A stretch of 64,000 nt of DNA from Chitinophaga parva (GTDB lineage: Bacteria > Bacteroidota > Bacteroidia > Chitinophagales > Chitinophagaceae), in contig NZ_QCYK01000003.1 in the NCBI RefSeq assembly GCF_003071345.1, forward strand, positions 868,001-932,000, in the 5' to 3' direction. Shown here one piece after another: positions 27,390-36,917 of this stretch. A program made the position numbers and the translations under genes. How positions within the stretch are numbered: the stretch's first letter is position 1; each line of letters starts with the position of its first letter. Under the pieces are notes generated by a model. That model saw only the letters and a list, made by a program, of their open reading frames with translations, was not told the origin of the DNA and did no database searches.

Positions 27390-29576
27390 ATGCGTTCGGT
27401 TATCTCATTTACGCTCCTCTTACTTTTTTGGATTGTTAATCCGTTTTTTACGGTAGCACAAACAATGCCCGATCCCATACTGAAGTGGTCGCCAGACGGG
27501 CACTACCGCTACCAGGCCATGGGTACCTCCATCCTGGCTATCCAATTGTCCACCGGTGAGCGGACCGTGAAACTCAAAGATATTACACCCCCAGGCAGCG
27601 CCACAGCACTCCGTATTCGTGATTTTGCATTCAGCAACGATCAGCGGAAAGTACTGCTGTTTGCCAACAGCAAGCGGGTATGGCGTTATGAAACCCGGGG
27701 TGATTATTTTGTATATGATACGGCTACCAGGCAGGTGCAACAACTTGGGAAATCACTCCCCGCATCGTCCCTCATGTTTGCAAAATTCTCCCCGGACGGT
27801 TCCAAAGTAGCCTACGTGAGCGATCATAACCTCTACGTGGAAACCCTGGCCACCGGCGAGATCCGCCCGCTGACCACCAATGGCACCCGCCACTTCATCA
27901 ACGGCACATTTGACTGGGTATATGAAGAAGAAATGTCGTGCCGCGATGGCTTCCGCTGGAGCCCGGACGGGCAGTCCATTGCCTATTGGCAGCTGGACGC
28001 TACTAACACGCGCGACTTCCTCATGATAGACAACACAGATTCCCTGTATTCGTTCACCGTCCCGGTGGAATATCCGATTGCCGGGCAGGACCCCGCCGCC
28101 GCCCGCATCGGGGTGCTGGACCTGGCCTCCGGCAACACTACCTGGATGCAGCTCCCCGGCGATGCGCACCAGCACTACCTGCCCCGCATGGAGTGGGCGC
28201 CCGGCGGGCACCAGCTCATTGTACAGCAGCTGAACCGGCGCCAGAACGAAAGCAGGATATTCCTGTGCGACGCGGCCAATGGGAATGCACATGCGGTGTA
28301 CACAGAGACTGATAGCGCCTGGGTGGACATCCGCGCCGGCTGGGACGCTGATAACAGTACCGGGTGGGACTGGCTGCAGAACGGGAAAGCATTTGTATGG
28401 GTAAGCGAAAAGGATGGATGGCGTCATGCCTACCGCATAGGCCTGGATGGCAAGGAAACCCTGCTGACGCCCGGCAACTATGACCTCATCCGCATTTGCA
28501 AAGTGGACGAGAAGGCAGGGCTCATTTATGCCCTGGCATCTCCGGAAAACGCAGGCCAGCAGTACCTCTACCGCATTCCCCTGAAAGGAGGCCCCGCGGT
28601 GCGCATTACCCCGGCCAACGAGATGGGCACGCACAATTACACCATAGATCCTTACGGCGATTACGCGGTACATGAATTCAGCAATTATTACTGCCCGCCT
28701 GCCACGGAATATGTGCACCTCCCGGACCACAAAAGCGCTAAAGGTGAAGTGGAAACCGCTCTCCGCGACAATAAAGCCGAAAATAACCCGCTGACATTCT
28801 TTAAAGTGACCACACCGGAGGGCGTGGTGCTGGACGGGTGGATGAAAAAGCCGGCCAACTTTGACCCCGCTAAAAAATATCCCATCCTGTTCTACGTGTA
28901 TGGTGAGCCCGCAGGCGCCACTGCCAAGGATGAATATGGTGCCGGCAAGAACTTCCTGTACCAGGGCAGCATGGAAGCAGATGGCTACATCTACGCTTCC
29001 ATGGATAACCGTGGTGCGCCGCTGCCCAGGGGCCGTGCATGGCGCAAGGCCATTTACCGCAACATAGGCCGCCTCAATGTGCACGACCAGGCTATGGGCG
29101 CCAAGGCACTCATGGAGCAGTATCATTTCATCGACACCAGCCGCGTGGCCGTATGGGGCTGGAGTGGGGGCGGCAGCAGTACACTGAACCTGTTGTTCCA
29201 GTACCCGAAGATCTACAAAACCGGTATTGCTATTGCTGCGGTAGGAGACCTGCGTACGTATGATAATATTTACCAGGAGCGTTACATGGGCATTCCGCAG
29301 GAAACCATGGCAGACTATGTAGCCGGATCGGCGGTACACAATGCACGGTACCTGGAAGGCAACCTGCTTTACATTCACGGTACCGGCGATGATAATGTGC
29401 ACTACACCAACGCGGAGCGCCTCATTAATGAGCTGGTGAAGTATAACAAGCAATTCCAGCTGATGTCTTATCCAAACCGCTCCCATGGCCTGTCTGAGGG
29501 TGAAGGTACCTTCCGCCACCTCACCACTTTGTACACCACTTACCTGCGGGAACACTGTGCGCCCGGTGGCAGATAA
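27390..29576 (+). CDS. S9 family dipeptidyl peptidase IV
   Basis: 728 residues. Signal peptide MRSVISFTLLLLFWIVNPFFTVAQ, then a DPP-IV-type beta-propeller (repeated WSPDG and DW..VSEKDGWRHAYRI segments; the substrate-binding VYEEEMSCRDGFRWSPDG carries the Glu pair that holds the free N-terminus of the peptide) and an alpha/beta-hydrolase domain from about residue 470. The nucleophile is Ser592 in GWSGGGSS, where most relatives have GWSYGG. Asp667 in GTGDDNVH and His699 in NRSHGL complete the triad. It removes N-terminal dipeptides, in the periplasm. Followed after 26 bp by a small membrane protein gene. Confidence 0.92.
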   Translation: MRSVISFTLLLLFWIVNPFFTVAQTMPDPILKWSPDGHYRYQAMGTSILAIQLSTGERTVKLKDITPPGSATALRIRDFAFSNDQRKVLLFANSKRVWRYETRGDYFVYDTATRQVQQLGKSLPASSLMFAKFSPDGSKVAYVSDHNLYVETLATGEIRPLTTNGTRHFINGTFDWVYEEEMSCRDGFRWSPDGQSIAYWQLDATNTRDFLMIDNTDSLYSFTVPVEYPIAGQDPAAARIGVLDLASGNTTWMQLPGDAHQHYLPRMEWAPGGHQLIVQQLNRRQNESRIFLCDAANGNAHAVYTETDSAWVDIRAGWDADNSTGWDWLQNGKAFVWVSEKDGWRHAYRIGLDGKETLLTPGNYDLIRICKVDEKAGLIYALASPENAGQQYLYRIPLKGGPAVRITPANEMGTHNYTIDPYGDYAVHEFSNYYCPPATEYVHLPDHKSAKGEVETALRDNKAENNPLTFFKVTTPEGVVLDGWMKKPANFDPAKKYPILFYVYGEPAGATAKDEYGAGKNFLYQGSMEADGYIYASMDNRGAPLPRGRAWRKAIYRNIGRLNVHDQAMGAKALMEQYHFIDTSRVAVWGWSGGGSSTLNLLFQYPKIYKTGIAIAAVGDLRTYDNIYQERYMGIPQETMADYVAGSAVHNARYLEGNLLYIHGTGDDNVHYTNAERLINELVKYNKQFQLMSYPNRSHGLSEGEGTFRHLTTLYTTYLREHCAPGGR

Positions 29577-29602
29577 TTTTATAAACGAACGACCTAAATC
29601 AT

Positions 29603-29998
29603 ATGACGAAAGCGAGTATTACAGGCATGGTAGCCGCGGTGGTGGCAGTGATCAGCGCCTTTTTGCCCTGGGCAGATGTGCTGCAACTGCATTTTACAGG
29701 ACTGGACACTACGGGCTCCGCCTTTGGGCAGCCCGGTAAGGTGAATATTTTCATGGCAGTGGTAGCGGGCGTATTATTCGCGCTGAACAAAGGCTGGACG
29801 TTCCGTGTGAACCTCTTTATTTCCGGCTTCCTGATGGCCTGGGCCTTCCGCAATTACCTGCTGTTCTCGCGCTGCGAAGCCGGGGTGTGCCCGGATGCTA
29901 AAGCAGGCTTGTATCTCTCGCTGATCGCGGGTATCACCTGCTTTGTATGTGTGCTGGCTTCCCCGAGAAAGCTATCCGTACCAAAGGCAGGGGAGTAG
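29603..29998 (+). CDS. Small four-helix membrane protein of unknown function
   Basis: 131 residues with four hydrophobic segments (about 7-24, 46-62, 69-85, 100-120). A loop RCEAGVCPDAK holds two Cys four residues apart, probably outside the membrane core. I do not recognise a family with certainty. It begins 26 bp after the DPP-IV stop on the same strand and may be co-transcribed; a strong bidirectional terminator follows. Confidence 0.7.
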   Translation: MTKASITGMVAAVVAVISAFLPWADVLQLHFTGLDTTGSAFGQPGKVNIFMAVVAGVLFALNKGWTFRVNLFISGFLMAWAFRNYLLFSRCEAGVCPDAKAGLYLSLIAGITCFVCVLASPRKLSVPKAGE

Positions 29999-30080
29999 AC
30001 TTCGCTGCAAAGCGGTGACGAACGGGCCCCTTGCACTGTCCCACCGGCCAGGAGATGCATGACAAAGCCATACAACATAA

Positions 30081-30117
30081 AAAAAACGCTTCGCAAAGAC
30101 TGCGAAGCGTTTTTTTT
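30081..30117. terminator. Bidirectional rho-independent terminator
   Basis: A perfect stem of about 15 bp (30081-30095 with 30101-30115) with A run before and T run after, between convergent genes at 29998 and 30135. Confidence 0.9.
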
Positions 30118-30134
30118 ATTACAAAGTAAATTTA

Positions 30135-30779
30135 TCAGAACGGAAGGAAATGCCCTATCAGCCAGCTTCCCAGCATAATACCAGTAGCAGTAAGCATGGT
30201 CCGTACCAGCACCGGCACCGGTTTCTGTTGTGTAAGCCGCGACTTAATGAAAGAAAAAACGATCACCGCCAGGAAAAGGATGTAAGTACTTTGACGGGCG
30301 GCATCTGTGAAGTTTTCCGTGGCCAGGTAAGGCCAGAGGGGCAGGTAGCCCCCCAGCAGGAAAGAGAAAGCCGTAGCGATAGCGCTGCGCACCGCGGCTC
30401 CCCAGAAAAAGGGCACCTGCTGCACTTTTTCCTGCTCCAGGGTCTTTTCCCATTTCTGGGCATCGTCAGCCATGCCTTGTTGTATATCACCGATGGTCTG
30501 CTCACTGATCTCCAGTTTGCGGAGCTTGTGGCGTTCCGCATCGGTCATAGTATCATCGTGCCCATCGCCGGCGCCGCGGTTGCTGAAGAAGCTGGAAAGC
30601 CCCACCAGTAAGGCAAAGATGAGCCATACCCACAGGTGGATATCATAAAAGCGCTGGATGTTCAGGTGGTTGTGCAGCGTCTGGGTGGTAAAATATAAAA
30701 GGAACAACCCGTCCGGGAAGCCCACCAGGAGATCAGTTTTCCAGCCTGTGCTGCGTACGGCGTGTTTGCGTATAGCCAT
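30135..30779 (-). CDS. VIT1/CCC1-like membrane protein (putative metal transporter)
   Basis: 214 residues, about five membrane segments. KTDLLVGFPDGLFLLYFTTQT resembles the first helix of the vacuolar iron transporter family (..G..DGlv...). After a second helix comes a charged cytoplasmic section (about 75-125: ERHKLRKLEISEQTIGDIQQ..., rich in Glu, Met and Gln) in the place of the VIT metal-binding domain, then PFFWGAAVRSAIATAFSFLLGGYLPLWPYL, similar to the third helix of that family. If correct it would move Fe(II) or Mn(II) out of the cytoplasm. Similarity is judged by eye. Six bases separate it from the upstream ornithine aminotransferase stop, so both are co-transcribed. Confidence 0.6.
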   Translation of the reverse strand: MAIRKHAVRSTGWKTDLLVGFPDGLFLLYFTTQTLHNHLNIQRFYDIHLWVWLIFALLVGLSSFFSNRGAGDGHDDTMTDAERHKLRKLEISEQTIGDIQQGMADDAQKWEKTLEQEKVQQVPFFWGAAVRSAIATAFSFLLGGYLPLWPYLATENFTDAARQSTYILFLAVIVFSFIKSRLTQQKPVPVLVRTMLTATGIMLGSWLIGHFLPF

Positions 30780-30784
30780 AACCG

Positions 30785-32029
30785 TTAGTCAAGGATTGAA
30801 AGGCTTTTTTGAATGATGCCGGTAGCGTCTCTGATCTGCGTGGCAGTGATGAGCAGGGGAGGTGCAAAGCGGATAATGTGGCCATGCGTGGGCTTGGCCA
30901 GCAGGCCGTTCTCCTTCAGGGCCAGGCACAGGTCCCACGCGGCCTCGGGGTTGCTGTGCCGGATCACGATGGCATTGAGCAGGCCTTTACCGCGCACCAC
31001 GGAGATGTGGGGCGATTGCAGTGCCAGTAATTGTTCCCGCAGCTGGGCGCCCATAACGGCGGCATTCTCCGCCATGTTTTCCTGCTGCAATACCTCCAGT
31101 GCGGCAATGGCCACTTTGCAGGCCAGCGGGTTCCCCCCGTAGGTAGAGCCATGTTCACCGGGCTTGATGGTGAGCATGATCTCATCATCAGCCAGCACGG
31201 CCGATACCGGTAAAGTGCCGCCGGACAAGGCTTTGCCAAGGATGAGGATGTCCGGGCGCACCTGCTCATGATCGCAGGCCAGCATCTTGCCGGTGCGGGC
31301 CAGGCCGGTCTGGATCTCATCCGCAATGAAAAGCACATTGGCATCCGTACAGTAGTGGCGGGCATTGGCCAGGTAGCCATCGTCCGGTACCACCACGCCG
31401 GCTTCGCCCTGGATGGGCTCCACCAGGAAACCGGCTACGTTTTTATCCTGGAGCGCTTTTTCCAGCGCCGGCAGGTTGTTGTAAGGGATCACTTCATACC
31501 CCGGCATAAAGGGGCCGAAGTTGGTACGGGAAGCAGGGTCCGTACTGAAAGACACTACGTTCAGCGTGCGCCCGTGGAAGTTCTGGGCACACACGATGAT
31601 CTTTGCCTTATCCTGCGGAATGCCTTTTACCTCGTAACCCCAGCGGCGGCACAGTTTCAGCGCGGTTTCCACGGCTTCCACACCCGTGTTCATGGGCAAC
31701 ACTTTATCATACCCGAACAGGCGGGTGATGTAAGCTTCGTATTCCCCTAAAAGATCATTGTAAAAAGCGCGGGAAGTAAGCGTAAGTTGCCGGGCCTGCG
31801 CAACCAGGGCATTTACAATGGCGGGGTGGCAATGGCCCTGGTTCACCGCGGAGTAGCCGGACAGGAAATCGTAATAACGTTTGCCATCCACGTCCCACAG
31901 GTGTACGCCCTCGCCGCGCTCCAGTACCACCGGTAAGGGATGGTAATTGTGCGCGCCGTATAGTTCTTCCAGCGATAAAAAATGCTGGGTCTTTTCACTG
32001 ATTGTAAATGCCGGTACCATAGGCTTCAA
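30785..32029 (-). CDS. rocD: Ornithine--oxo-acid transaminase
   Basis: 414 residues, PLP-dependent class III aminotransferase. It converts ornithine and 2-oxoglutarate to glutamate semialdehyde and glutamate in arginine/proline metabolism. [69 protein letters not shown] and [16 protein letters not shown] (PLP-lysine) are the ornithine aminotransferase signatures. ATG at 32029 (MKP) or two codons on (MVP) are both possible. It leads the pair with the VIT-like gene. The functional link between the two is not evident. Confidence 0.95.
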   Translation of the reverse strand: MKPMVPAFTISEKTQHFLSLEELYGAHNYHPLPVVLERGEGVHLWDVDGKRYYDFLSGYSAVNQGHCHPAIVNALVAQARQLTLTSRAFYNDLLGEYEAYITRLFGYDKVLPMNTGVEAVETALKLCRRWGYEVKGIPQDKAKIIVCAQNFHGRTLNVVSFSTDPASRTNFGPFMPGYEVIPYNNLPALEKALQDKNVAGFLVEPIQGEAGVVVPDDGYLANARHYCTDANVLFIADEIQTGLARTGKMLACDHEQVRPDILILGKALSGGTLPVSAVLADDEIMLTIKPGEHGSTYGGNPLACKVAIAALEVLQQENMAENAAVMGAQLREQLLALQSPHISVVRGKGLLNAIVIRHSNPEAAWDLCLALKENGLLAKPTHGHIIRFAPPLLITATQIRDATGIIQKSLSILD

Positions 32030-32068
32030 AGATAAGCAAAATCCGCCAACGCGGGGTTGCAGCGCGTG

Positions 32069-33046
32069 TTACACATCCGCCATCTGCGCCACCGGTACAC
32101 GGTCGTAGAGATTGATCTTGTCCAGGTCCAGCAGGGTGGAAGCGTGGTTAGCGGAGCGGGTGAACATGGGCTGGAACTTGGCCCCGTGCACAATTTCATC
32201 ATACGTGTAGGAAGTGCGTTGCTGCACCACGTTAGAGAACGTGTCGTCAAAACCACGGACAAACACCAGTATTTCCGCGCGCGCTGCTTCCAGGTCTTTC
32301 ATCGTCATGCCGTACAGCGGGCTGTCTGCGTTGATGGGATGTACGATGGTCCAGCTGAGGGCCAGGGAACTGATGCGGGAGCGCTCCAGGTGCAGGGGGA
32401 AGAACTGGTTTACCTGCCGCCCGTTGTCGTCCACTACCAGGGCCAGCGTAACCTGGCACTCCGTATCGGTAAGGTGGTGCAGGTTCTTGAAAGAGGCCAG
32501 GCGGAACATGAGCGCCGCCCCGTCTTTGTAAGGTGCTATCAGCGCATCGTGGCTAAACAGCAGGAATGCACGGGGCCGGGCAAACCGGCCGTACATAAGG
32601 CCTGTAACGATGGCAAACGACATTACGCCCATCAGCGATTCCAGGGATGCGATCATGTTAGTGGCCAGTCCTACGGGGCTTACCCGCCCGTAGCCCACGG
32701 TGGTGATGGTTTGCGCGCTGAAAAAGAAGGCCTCCATGAATTTTTCTCCCGGCGTATTACCGATCACGCCCAGCAGGTGTTGCATGCCCATGAAATAGTA
32801 AATACAGGCAAATACCAGGTTGATAGCCAGGTAGAAGCAAACGATGATCAGCACAAAACGCCAGATGGGCATGATGAGCATGTTGCCAAACGTGTCAGAA
32901 CGGCGCAGGAGGGTAAGGCCCAGTTTGCGGATGTTCACCTGCCCGTTTTTGTTGGTGTAGCGGTTGCCGTAATCACCGGAGTTCACCCCAAAGCCCGTAT
33001 CCATTTCCTGGCGGGAGAGGGGGTTTATTTTTTTCAGTAATGCCAT
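32069..33046 (-). CDS. Inward-rectifier K+ channel, KirBac family
   Basis: 325 residues. Membrane helix 1 (about 63-88), pore helix and selectivity filter TVGYG (116-120), helix 2 (130-150), then a large cytoplasmic immunoglobulin-like domain (150-300) with LMYGRFARPRAFLLFS at the membrane junction, FRLASFKNLHHLTDTECQV and SWTIVHPINADSPLYGM, all as in KirBac proteins. It conducts potassium across the inner membrane and is probably gated by lipids. Three operator-like repeats lie 100-180 bases upstream of its start. Confidence 0.93.
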   Translation of the reverse strand: MALLKKINPLSRQEMDTGFGVNSGDYGNRYTNKNGQVNIRKLGLTLLRRSDTFGNMLIMPIWRFVLIIVCFYLAINLVFACIYYFMGMQHLLGVIGNTPGEKFMEAFFFSAQTITTVGYGRVSPVGLATNMIASLESLMGVMSFAIVTGLMYGRFARPRAFLLFSHDALIAPYKDGAALMFRLASFKNLHHLTDTECQVTLALVVDDNGRQVNQFFPLHLERSRISSLALSWTIVHPINADSPLYGMTMKDLEAARAEILVFVRGFDDTFSNVVQQRTSYTYDEIVHGAKFQPMFTRSANHASTLLDLDKINLYDRVPVAQMADV

Positions 33047-33147
33047 GGAGGGGAAATAATTTCCAAACCTAAGAAAATCTGCGGCAGGTAGGATGCCTGC
33101 AGCGATTATGACTTCAATTTAGGCGGTATAGACCACTAATAATGAAA

Positions 33148-33228
33148 ATACCACTCAGTATAATTGATATTAAATAAAAATACCAACCAGTATTTTTTTC
33201 GTAGTATTTAGAAAGTACTGATTGGTAT
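33148..33228. promoter_or_regulatory. Three operator-like ATACCA repeats before the Kir channel gene
   Basis: ATACCACTCAGTAT (33148-33161), ATACCAACCAGTAT (33180-33193) and the reverse-oriented GTACTGATTGGTAT (33215-33228), spaced 32 and 35 bases apart. They fit an imperfect dyad ATACYnn(n)nRGTAT like a TetR-family operator. A fully symmetrical version, ATACCAATTGGTAT, lies at 47623-47636. Confidence 0.5.
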
Positions 33229-33250
33229 TAAAATGAAATGCATTTCCGGT

Positions 33251-33508
33251 TCATCCTTTCAGGCTATTCACCAGGTCTATGTATTCCTTTTCCGCGGTTT
33301 CTTTGTCCTTGCCCCGCAGGCCTCCCCAGGCATCGTGCTTGGCCTTGGCTACGAAGTCGAACGGGTTTGCCGGCCCATCCATGGGTGCATCGCCCTCCGT
33401 GGCCTGTTTGTACAGCGCGTAAAGCTGCAGGAGTATATCGTTGGCGGGTTTCTGTGACAAGGTTTTGCTGGCGGCTACGGCAGCCTCAAATGCGGGCGAC
33501 TGACTCAT
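33251..33508 (-). CDS. Acyl-CoA-binding protein
   Basis: 85 residues, the standard ACBP length. FEAAVAASKTLSQKPANDILLQLYALYKQATEGDAP, then FDFVAKAKHDAWGGLRGKDKETAEKEYIDLVNSL match the four-helix ACBP fold, including the Tyr/Lys residues that hold the CoA 3'-phosphate. It carries long-chain acyl-CoA esters in the cytoplasm. It is separated from the Kir channel gene by about 205 bp that contain the three operator-like sites, so a shared transcript is uncertain. No fatty-acid degradation genes are adjacent. Confidence 0.93.
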   Translation of the reverse strand: MSQSPAFEAAVAASKTLSQKPANDILLQLYALYKQATEGDAPMDGPANPFDFVAKAKHDAWGGLRGKDKETAEKEYIDLVNSLKG

Positions 33509-33563
33509 GGGAAATGGGTTTTTTCCCTTGTAATATAGTCAATTTTATCTGCTGGAAATATGC

Positions 33564-33571
33564 TACCTTTG
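33564..33571 (+). promoter_or_regulatory. -7 promoter element TACCTTTG of lepA
   Basis: Exact TAnnTTTG match, 52 bases before the lepA ATG and upstream of the TTG at 33576. No TTTG lies at the ideal -33 distance; TTTTAT at 33543 is there instead. Confidence 0.5.
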
Positions 33572-33623
33572 CGGCTTGACACGTGGGCTTTTTAATCCGT
33601 CCCGGCCCATTTTCAACACATTT

Positions 33624-35414
33624 ATGAAGAATATCCGCAATTTCTGCATTATCGCCCACATCGACCACGGTAAAAGCACCCTGGCCGACCGCCTGCTCGA
33701 GTTTACGAAGACCATCTCTGAACGCGATATGCAAGCCCAGGTACTGGATGATATGGACCTGGAACGTGAGAAAGGCATCACCATCAAGAGCCATGCGATC
33801 CAGCTGGACTACCTGTATAAAGGTGAGAAATACGTATTCAACCTGATCGATACCCCCGGTCACGTGGACTTCAGCTACGAAGTATCCCGTGCACTGGCTG
33901 CCTGTGAAGGTGCGCTGCTGCTGGTAGACGCCAGCCAGGGCATCCAGGCACAGACCATCAGCAACCTGTACCTGGCCATGGAAAACGACCTGGAGATCAT
34001 CCCCGTGATCAACAAGATCGACATGGAAGGTGCCATGATCCCCGAAGTAAAAGACCAGATCATAGAACTGATCGGCTGCAAGGATGAAGACATTCTCCTG
34101 GCATCCGGCAAGAGCGGCATTGGCATTGAAGAGATCCTGCACGCCATCGTGGAGCGCATTCCCGCTCCCAAGGGCAACCCGGAAGCGCCGCTGCAGGCCC
34201 TTATCTTCGATAGTGTGTTCAACTCCTTCCGTGGTATTATCGTATACTTCCGCGTGGCCAATGGTACCGTGCGCGCCGGCGAGAAGATCCGCTTTATCAA
34301 TACCGGGCAGGAATACGAAGCCGCCGAAGTGGGCATCCTGAAACTGGGCCTCGAAAGCCGTAAGGAAGTGAAGGCCGGCGACGTGGGTTACCTGATCACC
34401 GGTATCAAGAACGCGAAGGAAGTAAAGGTGGGTGATACCATCACTTCCGTGCTCAATCCCAGCCAGGATTCCATCAAGGGTTTTGAAGAAGTGAAGCCCA
34501 TGGTATTTGCCGGTATCTTCCCGGTAAACACCGACGAGTTTGAAGAATTGCGCGATTGCATGGACAAGCTGCAGCTCAATGACGCCTCCCTGACCTACGA
34601 GCTGGAAACCTCGCAGGCGCTCGGCTTTGGCTTCCGTTGCGGTTTCCTCGGCATGCTGCACATGGAGATCATCCAGGAACGCCTGGAGCGCGAGTTCAAC
34701 CAGACCGTGATCACCACCGTGCCCAACGTAAGCTTTGTAGCCCACACCACCCGTGGCGAAAAGATCATCGTGAACAACCCGGCAGAAATGCCTGATCCCA
34801 GCCGCATAGACCGTATTGAAGAACCGTACATCCGCGCCCAGATCATTACCAAGCCGGATTATATCGGTAACATCATGACCCTCTGCCTGGGCAAGCGCGG
34901 TATCCTGCTGAACCAGAGCTACCTGACGCCTTCCCGTGTGGAGCTGGCCTTTGAGCTGCCCCTCACCGAGATCGTGTTCGACTTCTACGACAAACTGAAA
35001 AGCCAGACCCGCGGTTACGCCTCCTTCGACTATTCCCCGATAGGCCTCCGCGATTCCGATATTGTGAAAATGGACATCCTGCTGAACGGCGACAAAGTGG
35101 ACGCCCTCAGCGCCCTGATCCACCGTTCCCGCGCCCAGGACTTTGGCCGCAAACTTTGCGAAAAGCTGAAGGACCTGCTGCCCCGCCAGCAGTTCGTGAT
35201 CGCCATCCAGGCAGCTATTGGCGCCAAGATCATTTCCCGCGAGACCATCAGCGCCATGCGTAAAGACGTAACCGCGAAATGCTACGGCGGTGACATCTCC
35301 CGTAAACGCAAACTCCTGGAAAAACAGAAAGAAGGTAAAAAACGCATGCGCCAGATCGGCAACGTAGAAGTACCGCAGGAAGCATTCCTGGCGGTGTTGA
35401 AGCTGGATGATTAA
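33624..35414 (+). CDS. lepA: Elongation factor 4 (LepA)
   Basis: 596 residues from ATG 33624 ([18 protein letters not shown], as in E. coli LepA); a TTG at 33576 would add 16 residues not found in the family. A translational GTPase that acts on the ribosome and helps under ionic or temperature stress. AHIDHGKST (11-19), the RGITIKS-type switch region [29 protein letters not shown] and NKIDM are the G motifs; the C-terminal domain ends [24 protein letters not shown]. Monocistronic, with its own promoter and a shared terminator. Confidence 0.97.
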   Translation: MKNIRNFCIIAHIDHGKSTLADRLLEFTKTISERDMQAQVLDDMDLEREKGITIKSHAIQLDYLYKGEKYVFNLIDTPGHVDFSYEVSRALAACEGALLLVDASQGIQAQTISNLYLAMENDLEIIPVINKIDMEGAMIPEVKDQIIELIGCKDEDILLASGKSGIGIEEILHAIVERIPAPKGNPEAPLQALIFDSVFNSFRGIIVYFRVANGTVRAGEKIRFINTGQEYEAAEVGILKLGLESRKEVKAGDVGYLITGIKNAKEVKVGDTITSVLNPSQDSIKGFEEVKPMVFAGIFPVNTDEFEELRDCMDKLQLNDASLTYELETSQALGFGFRCGFLGMLHMEIIQERLEREFNQTVITTVPNVSFVAHTTRGEKIIVNNPAEMPDPSRIDRIEEPYIRAQIITKPDYIGNIMTLCLGKRGILLNQSYLTPSRVELAFELPLTEIVFDFYDKLKSQTRGYASFDYSPIGLRDSDIVKMDILLNGDKVDALSALIHRSRAQDFGRKLCEKLKDLLPRQQFVIAIQAAIGAKIISRETISAMRKDVTAKCYGGDISRKRKLLEKQKEGKKRMRQIGNVEVPQEAFLAVLKLDD

Positions 35415-35420
35415 AAAATC

Positions 35421-35631
35421 GTACAACGTACAGCGTACAACGTACAACGTACAACGTACGTTGACGCTAGTGAAAATAAACTTTAGAATAACATAATGAA
35501 AAAAGCCTGGGCCAAACACCCAGGCTTTTTATGTTTAGTTCTTGAATACTTCACAAGTGTATCCGTGTAATCTATCCTGCCCATAAATACACGGCAGGTA
35601 TACGTTGTACGTTGTACGCTGTACGTTGTAC
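35421..35631. repeat. 30-bp perfect inverted repeat between lepA and manA
   Basis: The 30 bases at 35421-35450 are exactly complementary to 35602-35631; both arms are stutters of a GTACAACGTAC word (four or five copies). They enclose 151 bp that contains the shared terminator. Further half-copies extend the left arm to about 35464. Confidence 0.9.
35500..35530. terminator. Bidirectional terminator of lepA and manA
   Basis: A 12-bp perfect stem (35500-35511 with 35519-35530), seven-base loop, with A run before and T run after; lies midway between the two convergent genes. Confidence 0.88.
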
Positions 35632-35635
35632 AATT

Positions 35636-36856
35636 TTATTTCACCGGCACCGCGGCCTTATACAGCAGCGCCGTATTGGAGCTGCCTATGCGGTAGCTTT
35701 CGCCGCAGGCGATGAAGGCGCACTGCCCTTTGAGCAGGCCCACGGTGTTGTCTGCACCGGAGATGTTGGCGTCGCCTTCCAGGCAGATGAGGATCTCCGC
35801 GGATTGGGACTGGTGCTCGTAGTACACGTGCACGTCGTCCAGTACGATGCGGCTCACTTCAAAATCGGGCGCGGGCGTGGGGTAGATCAGCTCTGCGTTG
35901 TCCTTGCCGGGCGTGCCTTTCAGCACATTCGGATGCACAGCTTCAAAGCGGGTATGCTTCAGCAGTTCGGGTACGTCTACGTGTTTGGGCGTGAGGCCAC
36001 CACGCAGTACGTTGTCGGAATTGGCCATCAGTTCCACGTTCACGCCTTCCAGGTAAGCATGGGGAATGCCGGCGTCCTGGAACACGCCATCACCCGGATG
36101 TACGTGCACCACGTTGAAGAAGTAGATGGAGAAGATGCCGCGGTCCAGGTGGTCCAGTCCTTTGGGATCGTTGTCGATGGCGCGGGCGGCCCAGAATGCG
36201 GGCGTGTCCTTATCCAGCTGGCCGGCTTTGTAGGCAGGCAGTATGCGCTCACCGAGGGGGCGCAGGAAACGGTTCACCTCGTCCTGGGGCATTTCCATGA
36301 CCTGCTGGTACAGGGCCTTGTAGCCACCGGTTTGAAACACGCTGATGAACACGTTGAACTCCGGCACTTCGCGGAGCACGGCTTGCAGCTTGTCTTCGGG
36401 CAGGAAGCCATGCAACAGCCAGAATTCCGTGAGGGCCACCATGATCTCGGGTTTGTGGTTGTTGTCTTTGTAGTTGCGGTGCGGTGCGTTCAGGGGAATG
36501 CCTGCTGCGTTCTCGCGTGCAAATCCTTTCTCTGCCTCCGCCTTGGTGGGATGCACCTGGATGGAAAGCATGTCCTTTACTTCCAGGATCTTGAACAGGT
36601 AAGGCAGCTCACCAAAACGGTCCACCGTGGCCTGGCCCAGGATCTGGGCGGGGTTGGTGGCCACATATTCATTGAGTGCCTGTCCTCCATCTTTGCTGTC
36701 AATGATAGAAGGCGCACTGGGGTGGGCTCCCATCCAGTATTCGGCATCCGGCTGCCGGTCGTCCGGCAGGCCCAGGAGGTCGCGCAGATATTGAAATCCG
36801 CCCCAGGCGTAATGCTGGACTTTTCCTTCCAGCTTAAAGAGTTTCCGTGCTGTCAT
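35636..36856 (-). CDS. manA: Mannose-6-phosphate isomerase, class I
   Basis: 406 residues. It interconverts mannose-6-phosphate and fructose-6-phosphate. KVQHYAWGG at the N-terminus, YWMGAHPSAPS, LPYLFKILEVKDMLSIQVHPTKAEAEKGFA (zinc ligands in QVHP), HKPEIMVALTEFWLLHGF and VVHVHPGDGVFQDAGIPHAYLEGVNVELMANSDNVLRGGLTPKHVD are signatures of type I ManA. ATG 36856 gives the family N-terminus (MTARKLFKLEGKVQHYAWGG); 36901 would add 15 residues. It is divergent from yraN, with 61 bp between the starts. Confidence 0.96.
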   Translation of the reverse strand: MTARKLFKLEGKVQHYAWGGFQYLRDLLGLPDDRQPDAEYWMGAHPSAPSIIDSKDGGQALNEYVATNPAQILGQATVDRFGELPYLFKILEVKDMLSIQVHPTKAEAEKGFARENAAGIPLNAPHRNYKDNNHKPEIMVALTEFWLLHGFLPEDKLQAVLREVPEFNVFISVFQTGGYKALYQQVMEMPQDEVNRFLRPLGERILPAYKAGQLDKDTPAFWAARAIDNDPKGLDHLDRGIFSIYFFNVVHVHPGDGVFQDAGIPHAYLEGVNVELMANSDNVLRGGLTPKHVDVPELLKHTRFEAVHPNVLKGTPGKDNAELIYPTPAPDFEVSRIVLDDVHVYYEHQSQSAEILICLEGDANISGADNTVGLLKGQCAFIACGESYRIGSSNTALLYKAAVPVK

Positions 36857-36917
36857 TGCTATGTGCTTAAACGATTTAACTGTGTAATTAAAGGCCCTCA
36901 AAAATAGACAAAAACAA

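Noticed and set aside
35421..35464. GTACAACGTAC stutter as a CRISPR array
   Set aside because: The words are contiguous, without spacers, and inverted copies occur on the other side; no cas genes.
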